Positions 16,125 to 24,210 of a stretch of DNA of 59,642 nucleotides are shown one piece after another. Under the pieces are notes generated by a model, which was not told where the DNA came from, did no database searches, and saw only the letters and a program-made list of their open reading frames with translations. The stretch comes from Candidatus Latescibacterota bacterium. Its GTDB lineage: Bacteria; Latescibacterota; UBA2968; GCA-2709665. Every line of letters begins with the position of its first letter. Positions within the stretch are counted from its first letter, which is position 1. Made by a program: the position numbers and the translations under genes. The stretch spans positions 15,367 to 75,008 of the forward strand of contig JAGWBX010000005.1 of the NCBI GenBank assembly GCA_021295655.1, written 5' to 3'.

Positions 16125-17009
16125 GTGCTGACAGAAAGCCTGAAGGTCTTTTGCGACCTTATAGAAACCCAGAGCTTCTCCAAGACTGCCCTGCTCAATG
16201 ACGTCAGCCAATCGGCTGTCAGCCAGCAACTCAAGAGCATCGAAAAACGACAGGGTCGGCAGCTGGTGCAGCGGGAAAAAAGACGTCTTTCCCTTACCGC
16301 GGAAGGCGAAGTCTTCTACGGTTATGCACGGGAGATCGTCCGGCGCTTCGATGAAATGCAGCACCGCTTGCAGGCATTGAGCGGAGTGGTCTCCGGTACC
16401 GTACGACTTTCTGCCATTTACAGCGTGGGCATGATGGAACTGGCACCGTTTCTGAAAACGTACATCAAGGCCCACCCCAAAGTCAATCTGCGATTGTCGT
16501 ATGCTCAGGCAAGGAATATTTACGACAACGTGGCAAGCGGTCAGATCGACCTGGGGGTCGTCGCCTTTCCCAGGTCACAGCGAAACGTGGACGCGGTTCC
16601 GTTTGCGGAAGACCCGATGGTGGTCATCTGCTCCGTGTCCAACCCGCTAAGCGTACAGCGGAATGTCAGCCCGGGTGACTTGGCCGAACAACCGCTCATC
16701 CTGTTCACACCTGAATTCCCTACCAGGACGGCCGTCGATCGTTACTTCAGGAAACTCGGCGTGACCCTCCGGCCGGTCATGGAACTGGACCACATCGCGA
16801 CCGTGATCCACGCTGTCGAGGTCGATATCGGAATTTCTCTGGTGCCTTCATCGGCGTTGCGACAGGGTCGATTCAAAGATACCCTCAGGGCGCTTCCACT
16901 TCGCGGCAAGCCATTGATACGCACGCTGGGCGTCCTTCAACGCAAAGGCCGCAGTCACTCCATGGCCACCCGGAAATTGTTCGAAACGCTTACCCGCGCC
17001 ACTCTGTAA
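16125..17009 (+). CDS. LysR-family transcriptional regulator
   Basis: 294 residues. The N-terminal winged helix-turn-helix (FCDLIETQSFSKTALLNDVSQSAVSQQLKSIE, residues 9-40, quoted here as FCDLIETQSF / SQSAVSQQLKSIE) is followed by the linker helix and a two-lobed substrate-binding domain (VRLSAIYSVGMMELAPFL; DIGISLVPSSAL). The start is GTG at 16125 with GGAAACC upstream. LysR proteins bind a small effector and usually regulate a divergent or neighbouring gene. The divergent neighbour is accD, but with a 400-nt gap; the HD-domain gene follows downstream. Target and effector unknown. Confidence 0.9.
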   Translation: MLTESLKVFCDLIETQSFSKTALLNDVSQSAVSQQLKSIEKRQGRQLVQREKRRLSLTAEGEVFYGYAREIVRRFDEMQHRLQALSGVVSGTVRLSAIYSVGMMELAPFLKTYIKAHPKVNLRLSYAQARNIYDNVASGQIDLGVVAFPRSQRNVDAVPFAEDPMVVICSVSNPLSVQRNVSPGDLAEQPLILFTPEFPTRTAVDRYFRKLGVTLRPVMELDHIATVIHAVEVDIGISLVPSSALRQGRFKDTLRALPLRGKPLIRTLGVLQRKGRSHSMATRKLFETLTRATL

Positions 17010-17205
17010 ACCGCCGCACGGACCCTTCATGTCGACAATCCGCAGACTTCCCGCCCCTATCGGCCCGTTGAAGAAGACCTTCCGGGCTGCGTGGCGCGGC
17101 GTTTGTAACACGTTTCGGACACCCTCGAAAACGCATTGAAGTCCTTCCGTGAAGTCAAACGGAAAGCCCTGGGCAACGGCCGTATGGCATAGCAAAGGAG
17201 CCCTG

Positions 17206-17766
17206 ATGTCACTACCGAGCAGGGACGAAGCCTTTCAACTGTTGTGCGAACACACGAGGAATCCGAACCTGGTCAAGCATATGCTGGCCGTCGAAGCGGC
17301 AATGCGGGCTTACGCCCGCAAATTCGGACAGGATGCGGACCTGTGGGGCATTACCGGGCTGCTGCACGATTTCGATTACGAAAAACACCCCGATCCCGAA
17401 GAGCACCCGATGGTCGGCGTCCTCATCCTTACGGAAAAAGGATATCCCGCGGACATCATCCACGCCATCAAATCTCATGCCACGTACCTGGGCGTGCCCA
17501 GGGACAGCCTGCTCGACAAGGCCCTGTTCGCCGTGGATGAACTCACCGGGTTCATCGTGGCCGTGACGCTGATGCAGCCTTCCAGGAAACTGGCGGACCT
17601 GAAGACCTCGTCCGTCCGCAGGAAGATGAAACAGAAAGGATTCGCGCGGGCCGTCAGCCGGGAGGACATCCACACGGGGGCATCGGAACTCGGGGTGGAC
17701 CTGGACGAACACATCGCATTCGTGCGGGATGCAATGGCCGGCATCGCCCGCGACCTGGATCTTTAG
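17206..17766 (+). CDS. HD-domain phosphohydrolase-like protein (HDIG type)
   Basis: 186 residues starting at 17206 with AAAGGAG 4 nt upstream. The metal-binding pattern is H (KHMLAVEAAM, about residue 24) ... HD (GLLHDFDYEKHP, about 54) ... H (HAIKSHATYLG, about 90) ... D (AVDELTGF, about 109), as in HD hydrolases that act on nucleotides or phosphate esters. The C-terminal part is helical and charged. It follows the LysR gene by about 200 nt on the same strand. Specific substrate unknown. Confidence 0.82.
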   Translation: MSLPSRDEAFQLLCEHTRNPNLVKHMLAVEAAMRAYARKFGQDADLWGITGLLHDFDYEKHPDPEEHPMVGVLILTEKGYPADIIHAIKSHATYLGVPRDSLLDKALFAVDELTGFIVAVTLMQPSRKLADLKTSSVRRKMKQKGFARAVSREDIHTGASELGVDLDEHIAFVRDAMAGIARDLDL

Positions 17767-17832
17767 ACGGGTTCCGAAATCGCGTATCCTGCAGGACGCC
17801 GATATGCCGGTCCCCGCACCGGCGGCGTCCGC

Positions 17833-20800
17833 CTACCGCTTCAGCACGTACAGAATCCCGTCTTCGGATGCCGCAGCAATCTCCGGAATACCGTCGCCGT
17901 CCACGTCCGCCGCTGACATTGTCAACAATGCGCCGCCGGTCCTGAAACGCGCCAGCGTCCGTCCATCACCGTTGCCAAGCAGATGCACGACGCCGTCCTC
18001 GGTCCCGGCTGCGACCTCCGGCCTGCCGTCGCCGTCGAAATCACCCACCGAAATACACCGCACAACCTCCCCGAGGTCCGCTCGCCATACAACGGTCCGC
18101 CCGTCGCCCTTGATCACGTACACGTTGAAACTCATCGAAGAGGCCACCACCTCGTCCTGCCCGTCGCCATCCATATCGGTGGTGACGACCTGCGTCACCT
18201 CGTCCCCCGTATTGAACTGCCAAAGGAGCCTGCCGTCTGCGCCAAGCGTGTGGATATGTGTATCCGCCCCCGCGAAGACCACTTCCTTCATGCCGTCCCC
18301 ATCCAGATCGCCCGCCGCGGCGGCATTGGTCCGCGGGCCGGTCCTGGGATGGTAGGACCAGCGGATCGATCCGCTGCCGTCGATACAGTGCCAGCGGTGG
18401 TATTCCGTGCCGGCAATCACCTCGTCCCTGCCGTCACCATCGATATCCGCCGCGCAGCCGTGGGTGGATGAGTGCACGGTCATCTGGTACCAGAGCAGCT
18501 TTCCGTCGTGGGTGAACGCATAGTAGCGCCAGGACTCGGCTCCCGCGATCACCTCCAGTTTGCCGTCCCCGTTGATATCGCCGGCAAATACGGTCTTCAG
18601 CATTGGCTTTCGGTAGTACAGCGGGATTTCATAGTCCCACTTCACCTCTCCCCTTGCGCTGAGTACGTAGACCTTCGTATCGGCGGAACCCGCGATCACC
18701 CGTGTGGTGCCGTCCCCCGCCAGATCCGCGGCCCAGACGGATCTCACCTCGCCTCCCGTACGGAATCGCCAGAGCGCCGCACCCTCCCGCAGCGCACAGA
18801 CCGACGCGCCCCGGCCGCCCGCCACGAGGACGTCCGATCCGTCCCGCATCAGGTCCGCCGCGTGCAACGAGAGAAACGGACCCTCGTCGCTGAACGTCCA
18901 CAGTGCCTTCAACCGGCCCGCACGGCCCCGGCCCGGCTGGATCAATGCGGGTTGCGGCACATCCGGACGCACGGTACCGGTGGCGGCGCGGCGCAGAGAC
19001 ATCACGGCGTCCGGCACCACGCGAAATCGATGGTCGCCTCCGGGCAACGCAAAAGACACCATGCCGTTGGAAACGGACGCATCCACGGCCTTACCGTTGA
19101 CCGTGACGCCCGGTCGGCCATCCGTCCACAGGCACAACGTGGTGCTCTGCCGCGCGGTTGCCCGACCCTCACCCCGAACCAGATCGTACTCTATAGACAC
19201 CGGCTGTTCCGATCTCAACTGAACGCCGCCCCACGCAACCCGTGTGCCATCGACGACGGCGAACCGGGACGGAGAGATCATAAACTGCGCCGCGGCCACG
19301 GCGGGACCACCTGGAATCTCGACCGGATCTTTGGCATCCCCCACGCCGGCGTAGACGACCTCCTCGCCGCCGTCAACCCGGACGGCCCCATCCGCCAGCC
19401 GGGTCAACTTCAAACTCCGTGTGGCTGGTTCACCGCCGCTATAGAGAAGATTGAAGAACCGATAGGTCTCACGAGCCTTCAAACGCACGTTTACGATCTG
19501 CTGAAGGATCCTGACCACCGGTTCCGCGTGCGCATAGTCCGTCCAGTTCCTGCCCGTTTCCTCGTCGTCCTCCAGTTTCAGCGACGGTCCCTTCAATCCC
19601 TGGATAAAGAACCGCTCCCCGTCCTGCTCCACCGTCAGGCCGCCGCCGCGCAGTGCCACGTCGCCCAGCGTCTGCCAGATCGCTCTGAAACCGAAATCAT
19701 CGTCCGACAGCGCTTCCATCTCATCGACAACCAGAAAGAACCTTCCCCGGCTCCAGAGGATGTTCCGGTGCCAGTCCACCCCGCTGTAGCTGCGCAGCGT
19801 GGTCTCGGAAAAGCCCGACCTGTCGAAGTTCGCGGCACGTTCAAGCTCCACGAACGGCGGGATCTCGGCGGACTGTCCGTTCCTGAAAACCAGCACGCCG
19901 TTGTGAAACTTGGGCAACGACTTGATGTAGTCGCAGTCGGCCAGCCAGATCCGCCGCCGCTGCGTAATGCGGGATATCGAATTCCCGTCGTAATGTTTGT
20001 GACCTCCGTTTGAGAGCCCGTCCAGAAACAGATACTGGGACATCGGGTCGTACCCGTCCCGGAACACCACCTTGTCGAAGGTCTTCTTCAATGGCAGATG
20101 GTCTTCACCCTGATTCGACGCGTAATACAGCGGGTCCACCGGGAACACCTGTGTGCCGTCCAGATCCGCCGGCGCTACAGGGGTTACCCGCCTGTGGTAT
20201 TCGTACGCCGCGAATTGAGGCTCGACGGCCGTCTTCCTGTCGAGCATCCACTGGTATCGCCCGTCCCCCAGCACGAAAACGGCCGCCCGCAGATACGGCA
20301 GTTCGCTCCACCATCCGAAAGGCGAGGCATTGTCTCCATAGGGAAGCGCATATCCCAGATTGTCCGTTGTCAGTACGGCGTAGTCCGCCGCTTTCCGTGC
20401 GCACCCGTTCTCGAAGAACGTCATGTCTCCGCTGGAGAGCGAATACCTGGTCAGATGGTAATGGGTCAGCCACTGGTATCCGCTGCAATCTTCGTGGGGT
20501 TTGAATGCCCCGGCCTGAAACCGGAAACACGCGTCGGACAGTGCAAGCCATGCGTCCGCTTCAGGCATGCCGTAATATTTCCGGAAATAGACGCCGGCAT
20601 AGTGCAGCCCCAATGCGGCAAACGTGGTGTGGTTGTGCCTCACGTGTGGCGTCTTCATATCGCCCACGTGTGACACGCAATCGCTGATGAACTCGAACAG
20701 GATCCGTGTAATCCGCAGCCGGTCGTCGTCGGAGATCACCGGGCTTTCCTCTACGAGGTCCCATCCCGGCATCACCTTGTACAGCGCGAAATCCGCGTCG

Positions 20801-21531
20801 AATCCCCAGATCCCGCCATAGTTGTCCGGATCGGACATCGCGTGCCGGTACATCCGATAGACGAGGCGCTTATATAGCTCGGCGTAGTCATCATTTCCCG
20901 TGAGCCCGAATAACAGCCCCTTTTCTCCAATCCTGCCCCAGAGGCCCGTATGTTCACCGCGGCGCAACGCCTCCTCCGCGGACGCCATCTCCATATCCAC
21001 ATCCGGCTCATGTTCAAGTTTCGGAATCTTCAACGCGTCCGGTCCGAACCGCACTTCGAAGAGAGGACCGGTTGAAAGCGTCTCATCTTTCGCAAATTTC
21101 CCCAGGAACAGGCCGACCGCCGCACGGACGCCTTCCAGGTCGCTTCCCAGCAGTCCCACCGCGTTCATTCCATTCCCCCACGGATCGTGAATCGTCTGAA
21201 CGAGATGCCCCCCGCGCCCCGGATACAGGTCGTCCGCAGCGGTATAGTTGTATCCGTAGAGACGGCAGACCACGCGATTCGTATTCACGTTCCCGAGCAG
21301 AATGAGATGCCGGTCCGGAGGCGTTTTCGCGTCGGCGTCCGACACGAGGGGGACGTCCGCGCCGGTACGGTCCCGGATCGCTGCTCCCAATTCCGAGGCC
21401 AGTTCCCGGTAGGGCGCGTCGTCGGGGCAGACGATGGCCGACGCGGGACTGCCGCGGTTCACCAGCACCGTGTCCGGGTAACGTTGCTTCGGCCGTTGTA
21501 ACTTCCCTGATGCCCTTTTCGTATCCGGCAT
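17833..21531 (-). CDS. Heparinase II/III-like polysaccharide lyase with C-terminal FG-GAP propeller
   Basis: 1232 residues, three regions. Residues about 15-140 resemble the N-terminal accessory domain of carbohydrate-active enzymes (GH67N-like). About 190-870 fits an alpha/alpha-toroid plus beta-sandwich lyase of the heparinase II/III class, with GGHKHYDGNSISR around residue 510 as the likely catalytic His/Tyr segment and RNILWSRGRFFLVVDEM after it. From about 875 to the end there are at least six Ca2+-binding FG-GAP/VCBS loops (DINGDGKLE, DIDGDGRDE, DLDGDGMKE, DMDGDGQDE, DFDGDGRPE, DVDGDGIPE) that form a seven- to eight-bladed propeller. No clear signal peptide is visible at the chosen start. 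It probably degrades an acidic polysaccharide, with the propeller as binding module. Monocistronic. Confidence 0.8.
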   Translation of the reverse strand: MPDTKRASGKLQRPKQRYPDTVLVNRGSPASAIVCPDDAPYRELASELGAAIRDRTGADVPLVSDADAKTPPDRHLILLGNVNTNRVVCRLYGYNYTAADDLYPGRGGHLVQTIHDPWGNGMNAVGLLGSDLEGVRAAVGLFLGKFAKDETLSTGPLFEVRFGPDALKIPKLEHEPDVDMEMASAEEALRRGEHTGLWGRIGEKGLLFGLTGNDDYAELYKRLVYRMYRHAMSDPDNYGGIWGFDADFALYKVMPGWDLVEESPVISDDDRLRITRILFEFISDCVSHVGDMKTPHVRHNHTTFAALGLHYAGVYFRKYYGMPEADAWLALSDACFRFQAGAFKPHEDCSGYQWLTHYHLTRYSLSSGDMTFFENGCARKAADYAVLTTDNLGYALPYGDNASPFGWWSELPYLRAAVFVLGDGRYQWMLDRKTAVEPQFAAYEYHRRVTPVAPADLDGTQVFPVDPLYYASNQGEDHLPLKKTFDKVVFRDGYDPMSQYLFLDGLSNGGHKHYDGNSISRITQRRRIWLADCDYIKSLPKFHNGVLVFRNGQSAEIPPFVELERAANFDRSGFSETTLRSYSGVDWHRNILWSRGRFFLVVDEMEALSDDDFGFRAIWQTLGDVALRGGGLTVEQDGERFFIQGLKGPSLKLEDDEETGRNWTDYAHAEPVVRILQQIVNVRLKARETYRFFNLLYSGGEPATRSLKLTRLADGAVRVDGGEEVVYAGVGDAKDPVEIPGGPAVAAAQFMISPSRFAVVDGTRVAWGGVQLRSEQPVSIEYDLVRGEGRATARQSTTLCLWTDGRPGVTVNGKAVDASVSNGMVSFALPGGDHRFRVVPDAVMSLRRAATGTVRPDVPQPALIQPGRGRAGRLKALWTFSDEGPFLSLHAADLMRDGSDVLVAGGRGASVCALREGAALWRFRTGGEVRSVWAADLAGDGTTRVIAGSADTKVYVLSARGEVKWDYEIPLYYRKPMLKTVFAGDINGDGKLEVIAGAESWRYYAFTHDGKLLWYQMTVHSSTHGCAADIDGDGRDEVIAGTEYHRWHCIDGSGSIRWSYHPRTGPRTNAAAAGDLDGDGMKEVVFAGADTHIHTLGADGRLLWQFNTGDEVTQVVTTDMDGDGQDEVVASSMSFNVYVIKGDGRTVVWRADLGEVVRCISVGDFDGDGRPEVAAGTEDGVVHLLGNGDGRTLARFRTGGALLTMSAADVDGDGIPEIAAASEDGILYVLKR

Positions 21532-21602
21532 GGGCTCGTCCTTTCGTATTGACCATCGATCGACCGGCGCGCCGGACCTTTGAAGTCCGCCGCGAACAGC
21601 AG

Positions 21603-22298
21603 TTAAATTTCCACGAACTTTTCAAACAGGAAAAGTCCGATCAGCAGAAAGACCAGACCGGAAAAAACCGTGTATGCCATCAATGCCGGTCCGGTCGGAA
21701 GACTCCCCAACAGACCGTTCACGAAATAACCCGCCATCGTCAGATAGATGATCGCGCACATCACAAACGAAGCGGCCGTCACCAGACCCCTCAGGCGCGG
21801 GGCCGTGTACCTGGCGCCTTCCGCGGCGCTAACGATGCCGAGGGACAGAAACGCGTAGGATCCCAGGAACCCGGCGGTATACGCTGAAACCGCACCAGGC
21901 GTGACGCCGAAGAAACCCAGAAGCTGAGATACGTCTTCCTCCGGAGCGCGTGCGACCACGGTATAGACGCCTGTACCGGAAACCGAGAACAGCATCAGGC
22001 CGACACTGAAAATCGCGGCGAATTTGCACAGGCACACGACAGCCGCCCGGACGGGGAGCGCGAACAGAAGATAGGTTGTATTGCCTCGCCATTCTCCGGT
22101 GAACGAGGAAGCCAGCAGGAATGGCAGGACGAACATGATCGCCCAGAGGGGCAATGATGAAAAAAACAGGGCGATCATCAGTGTTTCAACGGAAAGCAGG
22201 ACCCAGCCCTGCAGCACCAGAGTGCCGATGGCAAGGATGCAGGATAGATTCCTTGCGTCCTTTAACTCCTTTAAATACAGAGCGATGAATATCTTCAT
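21603..22298 (-). CDS. ABC transporter permease
   Basis: 231 residues, mostly membrane-spanning (about six helices), starting MKIFIALYLKELKDARN, the cytoplasmic coupling-type N-terminus of ABC-2-like permeases. I start at 22298 because it is the first ATG after the ATPase stop (22318) and gives the family-like N-terminus; longer frames extend into the ATPase gene. The 19-nt gap and shared strand make it the partner of the ATPase. Export substrate unknown. Confidence 0.82.
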   Translation of the reverse strand: MKIFIALYLKELKDARNLSCILAIGTLVLQGWVLLSVETLMIALFFSSLPLWAIMFVLPFLLASSFTGEWRGNTTYLLFALPVRAAVVCLCKFAAIFSVGLMLFSVSGTGVYTVVARAPEEDVSQLLGFFGVTPGAVSAYTAGFLGSYAFLSLGIVSAAEGARYTAPRLRGLVTAASFVMCAIIYLTMAGYFVNGLLGSLPTGPALMAYTVFSGLVFLLIGLFLFEKFVEI

Positions 22299-22317
22299 TC
22301 GCCGTTGTCCTCGTGCG

Positions 22318-23007
22318 TCAGGCGACTGCCGTTTCAAAGATCTCAGACAGGGACTTCCCGTGTTCCTGTTGTAACTGTTCCTTCCGACCCGAGATACATA
22401 TCTCACCGTCACGCAGAAACAACACATCTTCAATAAACGGATCCACTTCGGATACGAGGTGGGTTGATATCAGCACCGTCTGCTCAGGATGCCGAAACCC
22501 ATTGAAGAGACTGTCCAGTATGCGCCTGCGTGATGGTGGATCGATACCCCCGAGGGGCTCGTCCATCAGCACCACTTCCGGGGACCAGGAGAATGCGGAG
22601 ACGACCTTCAGCCGTGCCCGCTGCCCTCGCGACAGGGCGCCCACCTTGCGGTCCTCCGGCAGATTCATGAATTCCAGCAGCTGCCGCGCCCTTCCCGCGT
22701 CCCAGGTGGAATAGAAGGCCGAGAGGAAAGCCAGCTGTTCGCCAACCCTCATCCAGGAATAAAACGGATCGATCTCGGGCAGATAGGACACCACCGGCTT
22801 TGTGGCGTATCCCGTCCGGACCCCGCCGATCCGCGCCCGCCCCCGGGTGGGCCGCGTCACACCGGCCAGAATCCGGAACAACGTACTCTTCCCGCTTCCG
22901 TTTTCTCCCAGCACCCCCAGCACGCTGCCGCGCGCCACACTCAACGACACCCCCCTGAGCGCCCACGCGCCAGGGTATTTTTTCCACAGGTCTTCGACGT
23001 ATACCAT
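22318..23007 (-). CDS. ABC transporter ATP-binding protein
   Basis: 229 residues with all nucleotide-binding motifs: Walker A GENGSGKST (about residue 34), Q-loop region SYLPEIDPF, signature LSRGQRARLK (about 127), Walker B EVVLMDEP (about 147) and the H-loop STHLVSEV (about 186). This small, membrane-peripheral subunit energises the permease encoded next to it, and pairs of this kind are typical of exporters. A strong terminator (23029-23064) separates it from the ferritin gene upstream, so the pair probably has its own promoter. Confidence 0.92.
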   Translation of the reverse strand: MVYVEDLWKKYPGAWALRGVSLSVARGSVLGVLGENGSGKSTLFRILAGVTRPTRGRARIGGVRTGYATKPVVSYLPEIDPFYSWMRVGEQLAFLSAFYSTWDAGRARQLLEFMNLPEDRKVGALSRGQRARLKVVSAFSWSPEVVLMDEPLGGIDPPSRRRILDSLFNGFRHPEQTVLISTHLVSEVDPFIEDVLFLRDGEICISGRKEQLQQEHGKSLSEIFETAVA

Positions 23008-23028
23008 CCTTGCACAGCCCCGAATACC

Positions 23029-23064
23029 AAAAAGGCCGCCCCTGTATCCAATCCAGAAGCGGCC
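23029..23064 (-). terminator. Intrinsic terminator of the ferritin transcript
   Basis: Read on the minus strand, an 11-bp stem (GGCCGCTTCTG paired with CAGGGGCGGCC, two U-G wobbles) with a 9-nt loop is followed directly by TTTTT. It lies 49 nt past the ferritin stop and just before the ABC ATPase start. Confidence 0.85.
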
Positions 23065-23112
23065 GAATTCAGATCGCCACCTGAAAAACTGCCTTAGAAT
23101 CCCGGGCGGGAT

Positions 23113-23592
23113 TCAGCGCATATCGCGATCGATCAGGAACAGCCCGTATCGATCGTCACCCACAAGTTCCAGCTTCTTCGCGATAGCGCGAAGCCTGGCC
23201 TCCTCCTCCACCTGTTCGTTCACGAACCACTGCAGGAACGTATTGGTCGCATGGGCGCGGTTCTTCATTGCCAGATCGACCAGATCGTTGATCCGGCCGC
23301 TGGATTCCTGTTCACGCCGATATGCCTCCGAAATGGCGTCCAGCGGAGAACGCCAGCCCGCGGGCGGTTCTGGAATCGACTTGAACGCGACCGGCGCTTC
23401 CCGTTCGTGCAGGAATTCGTAGACCTTCATTGCGTGCGTCAATTCGCGCTGCGCCTGCTTTTCCATCCACCTGGAAAATCCGTTCAGATTGACCGACTTG
23501 AAATAGGAGGACATGGCCAGATAGGTATACCAGGCGAGGAACTCACTGTTGATCTGTTCGTTCAGCGCCGACTGAATCTCCTTGCTAAACAT
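23113..23592 (-). CDS. ftnA: Ferritin
   Basis: 159-160 residues, the length of bacterial ferritins. Ferroxidase ligands are in place: Glu in NSEFLAWYTY (about 17), the ELTHAMK Glu-xx-His pair (about 50-53) and the LQWFVNEQVEEE segment (about 122-132). It starts at 23592 with GGAGGGGGAG upstream. Ferritin oxidises Fe2+ and stores it in a 24-mer shell. It follows the HMA lipoprotein and metal-efflux genes by 170 nt on the same strand and ends in a strong terminator, so it may be the last gene of a metal-homeostasis transcript. Confidence 0.92.
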   Translation of the reverse strand: MFSKEIQSALNEQINSEFLAWYTYLAMSSYFKSVNLNGFSRWMEKQAQRELTHAMKVYEFLHEREAPVAFKSIPEPPAGWRSPLDAISEAYRREQESSGRINDLVDLAMKNRAHATNTFLQWFVNEQVEEEARLRAIAKKLELVGDDRYGLFLIDRDMR

Positions 23593-23765
23593 CAACTCCC
23601 CCTCCGGCAGCGTACGGAGACCTGCCGGGCAGCCCAAACGACGGCAGCCGGGTTGAATGATTGCGACAAACCGCCAAATTTGCGCGTGTTTCCAAAACCG
23701 GAACCGGGAGGCCGGCCCCATGCAGGAACATTGACACGATTAGCACTCTGCGGCGCATCCGGCGC

Positions 23766-24119
23766 CTACTGCGACGGTGGAACCTTGCAGCAATCCGGCA
23801 GACTCGCGTAGGCGGTACTGTCCGCGGGAACCTGGTTCGCCTGGTAACCCACCCGCGCTATCGCCTGCTCCATCGCCGCAGTGTCCGTGCGTTTCGCATC
23901 GTAGGTTACGTTGACGACCCTGGTATCCATATCCACGTTGACTTCCTTCACGCCGTCGACGTTTTTCAAGGTCGTGTCAATCTTGTTCGCGCACATCATG
24001 CACTGTGCCGTGGGCACCTTGATTTTGGCCGTACGGGTCTCGGCCGTGGAACAGCCGCTGACGGCAACAAGGGCGAACGCGAACACGCTTGAAAGCACGA
24101 TGCAAATGGTTTTGCGCAT
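23766..24119 (-). CDS. HMA-domain lipoprotein (periplasmic metal-binding)
   Basis: 117 residues. A lipoprotein signal peptide (MRKTICIVLSSVFAFALVAV then SGC) is followed by a heavy-metal-associated domain with the metal site CMMC (residues about 41-44; the family consensus is CxxC), the VKEVNVDMDTRVVNVTYD core and a C-terminal DCCKVPP tail with two more Cys. AGGAGA lies upstream of the start at 24119. It sits just downstream of the RND pump gene, so it is likely an anchored periplasmic chaperone handing Cu+, Hg2+ or similar ions to the pump, a role played by CusF or MerP elsewhere. Confidence 0.85.
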   Translation of the reverse strand: MRKTICIVLSSVFAFALVAVSGCSTAETRTAKIKVPTAQCMMCANKIDTTLKNVDGVKEVNVDMDTRVVNVTYDAKRTDTAAMEQAIARVGYQANQVPADSTAYASLPDCCKVPPSQ

Positions 24120-24210
24120 GGATCTGTCTCCTGTGATGAAAGGGAAAGCTCGGGGCTTTCCCGATACCTGACGCCTGCAACCTCGAATATATGACAACAC
24201 CCATCGATAA

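Noticed and set aside
18472..20013. Long plus-strand open frame opposite the heparinase-like gene
   Set aside because: Antisense to a well-supported lyase/FG-GAP protein; composition rich in Arg, Pro and His as usual for shadow frames.
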